Assembly: GCF_017254835.1 (NCBI RefSeq) | Contig: NZ_JAFKCW010000004.1 | Span: forward strand, 124,001 to 188,000 | Direction: 5' to 3' | Source: Algoriphagus aestuariicola | Lineage (GTDB): Bacteria; Bacteroidota; Bacteroidia; Cytophagales; Cyclobacteriaceae | DNA length: 64,000 bases | Shown: piece by piece, positions 62,890-64,000 of the stretch | Numbering within the stretch: the stretch's first letter is position 1 | Layout of the letters: each line of letters starts with the position of its first letter | Made by a program: the position numbers and the translations under genes | The notes under the pieces: generated by a model | What the model was told of the DNA's origin: nothing | Database searches by the model: none | What the model saw: the letters and a program-made list of their open reading frames with translations, nothing else

Positions 62890-63954
62890 ATGAAGAAGCT
62901 ACAGTTTTTTTTGGTCCTTCTATTTATCGGTTTTGCCGTCCAGGCGCAGACTGACTCCCTTGTATTGAGCAACAACGACCTCATCGTAGGGGAAATCAAA
63001 AACATGGACAAGAATATTATCGGGATAGAAACAGACTATTCTGACGTGGATTTCAAGATCAAGTGGGACAATGTCAAGCGGGTCTATTCCAAAACCAACT
63101 ACCTGATCACCCTTTCAGACGGCAGACGGTATAATGGTAGAATCCGCAGCCTCAATGACAGTATCGTGGAAATCGACACCCAAATGCCGGAAACTATCCT
63201 GAGTTTTTCAAAAAAGAACAACAAGGTCGAAGAGACATTTGGACAAAAAGTAGACGTACAGCGTCACCAAATCGTGTATCTCAATGCGCTCGATGATACG
63301 TTTTGGAGTAGGCTTTCCTTTAATTTCGATGTGGGGACAAACCTTACTAAGGCCAACGATTTCCGGCAGTTTACATTTAACACGGCGGCAGGGTATTTGG
63401 CGGATCGGTGGAAAGCCAATCTCAACTTCAACAGCCTGAGGTCGACCCAAGCCGAAGTAGAGCCTATTAAGCGTACAGAACTTGGAGCATCCTACAACTA
63501 CTTCCTTCCTCATGATTGGTATCTGATGTATTCCCTGAATATCCTGTCCAATACCGAGCAGTTGTTGGATCTGAGAACTTCCAATATGATCGGTGCTGGC
63601 AATTATGTAGTACACACCAATAAGGCTTATTTGGGGTTTTCTGCTGGTGTTAACTTCAATAATGAAAAGTTTCAAGGAGACGAGTCGTCGACACAATCAG
63701 GGGAAGCATTTTTTGGCGCGCAGTACAATATTTTTGACATCGGTGATCTGGATCTCATGACTACCGTGGTAGGGTATCCAAGTTTGACGGAAAAGGGAAG
63801 ATTCAGAACAGACTTCAAATTCGATATCCGCTACGAATTTAAGTTTGACCTCTATTTTAAAGTCGGAACGACAATGAACTATGATAATCAGCCTACCGAG
63901 GGTGCCTCTGACTTGGATTACATTTTCCAGACCACAGTAGGCTGGAGTTTATAG
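62890..63954 (+). CDS. DUF481-family outer-membrane protein
   Basis: A 354-residue exported protein (signal peptide MKKLQFFLVLLFIGFAVQAQ). An N-terminal beta region (DLIVGEIKNMDKNIIGIETDYSDVDFKIKWDNVKRVYS) precedes a barrel-like C-terminal half with alternating aromatic strands (FWSRLSFNFDVGTNLTKAND, RTELGASYNYFLPHDWYLMYSLN, KFDIRYEFKFDLYFKVGTTMNYD). This matches DUF481/YdiY proteins, which are outer-membrane proteins of unknown function. It is a separate unit after the receptor's terminator. Confidence 0.87.
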   Translation: MKKLQFFLVLLFIGFAVQAQTDSLVLSNNDLIVGEIKNMDKNIIGIETDYSDVDFKIKWDNVKRVYSKTNYLITLSDGRRYNGRIRSLNDSIVEIDTQMPETILSFSKKNNKVEETFGQKVDVQRHQIVYLNALDDTFWSRLSFNFDVGTNLTKANDFRQFTFNTAAGYLADRWKANLNFNSLRSTQAEVEPIKRTELGASYNYFLPHDWYLMYSLNILSNTEQLLDLRTSNMIGAGNYVVHTNKAYLGFSAGVNFNNEKFQGDESSTQSGEAFFGAQYNIFDIGDLDLMTTVVGYPSLTEKGRFRTDFKFDIRYEFKFDLYFKVGTTMNYDNQPTEGASDLDYIFQTTVGWSL

Positions 63955-64000
63955 CCTCTAATTGAGACAATAGGAAAGTCATAAATCATTTTGGCAAATC

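Noticed and set aside
1-64000. CRISPR arrays, prophage, insertion sequences, rRNA operons
   Set aside because: No regularly spaced repeats, transposase, integrase, phage structural genes or rRNA sequences were found on either strand.

Overview
The window reads as a chromosomal segment of an aerobic bacterium of the Bacteroidota, most likely order Cytophagales and close to Cyclobacteriaceae/Algoriphagus. The reasons are: outer-membrane receptors with carboxypeptidase-regulatory-like N-terminal domains, a GldE-type protein beside ssb and mutY, DUF4221 and DUF3127 proteins, tandem DUF3857/transglutaminase proteins, weak Shine-Dalgarno sequences, and several promoters with the Bacteroidota -7 motif TAnnTTTG. 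I see no tRNA, rRNA, CRISPR array, prophage or insertion sequence. This is mostly core chromosome with a few lineage-specific islands.

Layout. 0-7 kb: 5' part of mfd (minus, running off the left edge), a cox3-like gene with an SRPBCC partner, a Fur regulator, a secreted aspartyl protease with PDZ domain, and a lemA-TPM-TPM operon. 7-13 kb: ndk, a DHH phosphoesterase, three tandem FKBP lipoproteins closed by a strong terminator, a saccharopine/alanine dehydrogenase-like enzyme overlapping deoC, and a Na/Pi cotransporter. 13.9-19.1 kb: a divergent PiT-like membrane protein, tadA, superoxide dismutase and a large outer-membrane beta-barrel protein. 19-27 kb: a MaoC dehydratase, then a tight run of three DUF3857 proteins, a methyltransferase and mtgA. 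In the trio only the first member keeps the transglutaminase Cys-His pair.

27.2-27.6 kb is an AT-rich gap with a dense cluster of DnaA boxes (three perfect TTATCCACA plus two near matches). It is a candidate replication origin or DnaA-titration site, although the flanking genes point toward it. 27.6-34.9 kb: ClC channel, M28 peptidase, an unknown secreted protein, yjjX, yebC, an NDH-2 type dehydrogenase and a small coiled-coil periplasmic protein. 35-41 kb: gltB-gltD glutamate synthase operon. 41-47.4 kb: gldE, ssb and mutY (minus) diverging from HU, a TPR protein, an overlooked 29-residue basic ribosomal-type protein (bS22/AURKAIP1-like) and RNase G. 47.4-64 kb: DUF4221 lipoprotein, an acidic conserved protein, a DUF3127 OB-fold protein with an SSB-like tail, an ECF sigma factor with a small partner, esterase, aldehyde dehydrogenase, GH16 glucanase, rluF, an M23 peptidase, aspS, a lysoplasmalogenase, an Oar-like TonB-dependent receptor and a DUF481 outer-membrane protein.

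Functionally the window is rich in cell-envelope biology (M23 peptidase, mtgA, lemA/TPM, FKBP lipoproteins, transglutaminase-fold proteins, TonB-type receptors). Housekeeping genes for repair (mfd, mutY, ssb), translation (aspS, tadA, rluF, RNase G) and nitrogen assimilation (gltBD) lie between them.
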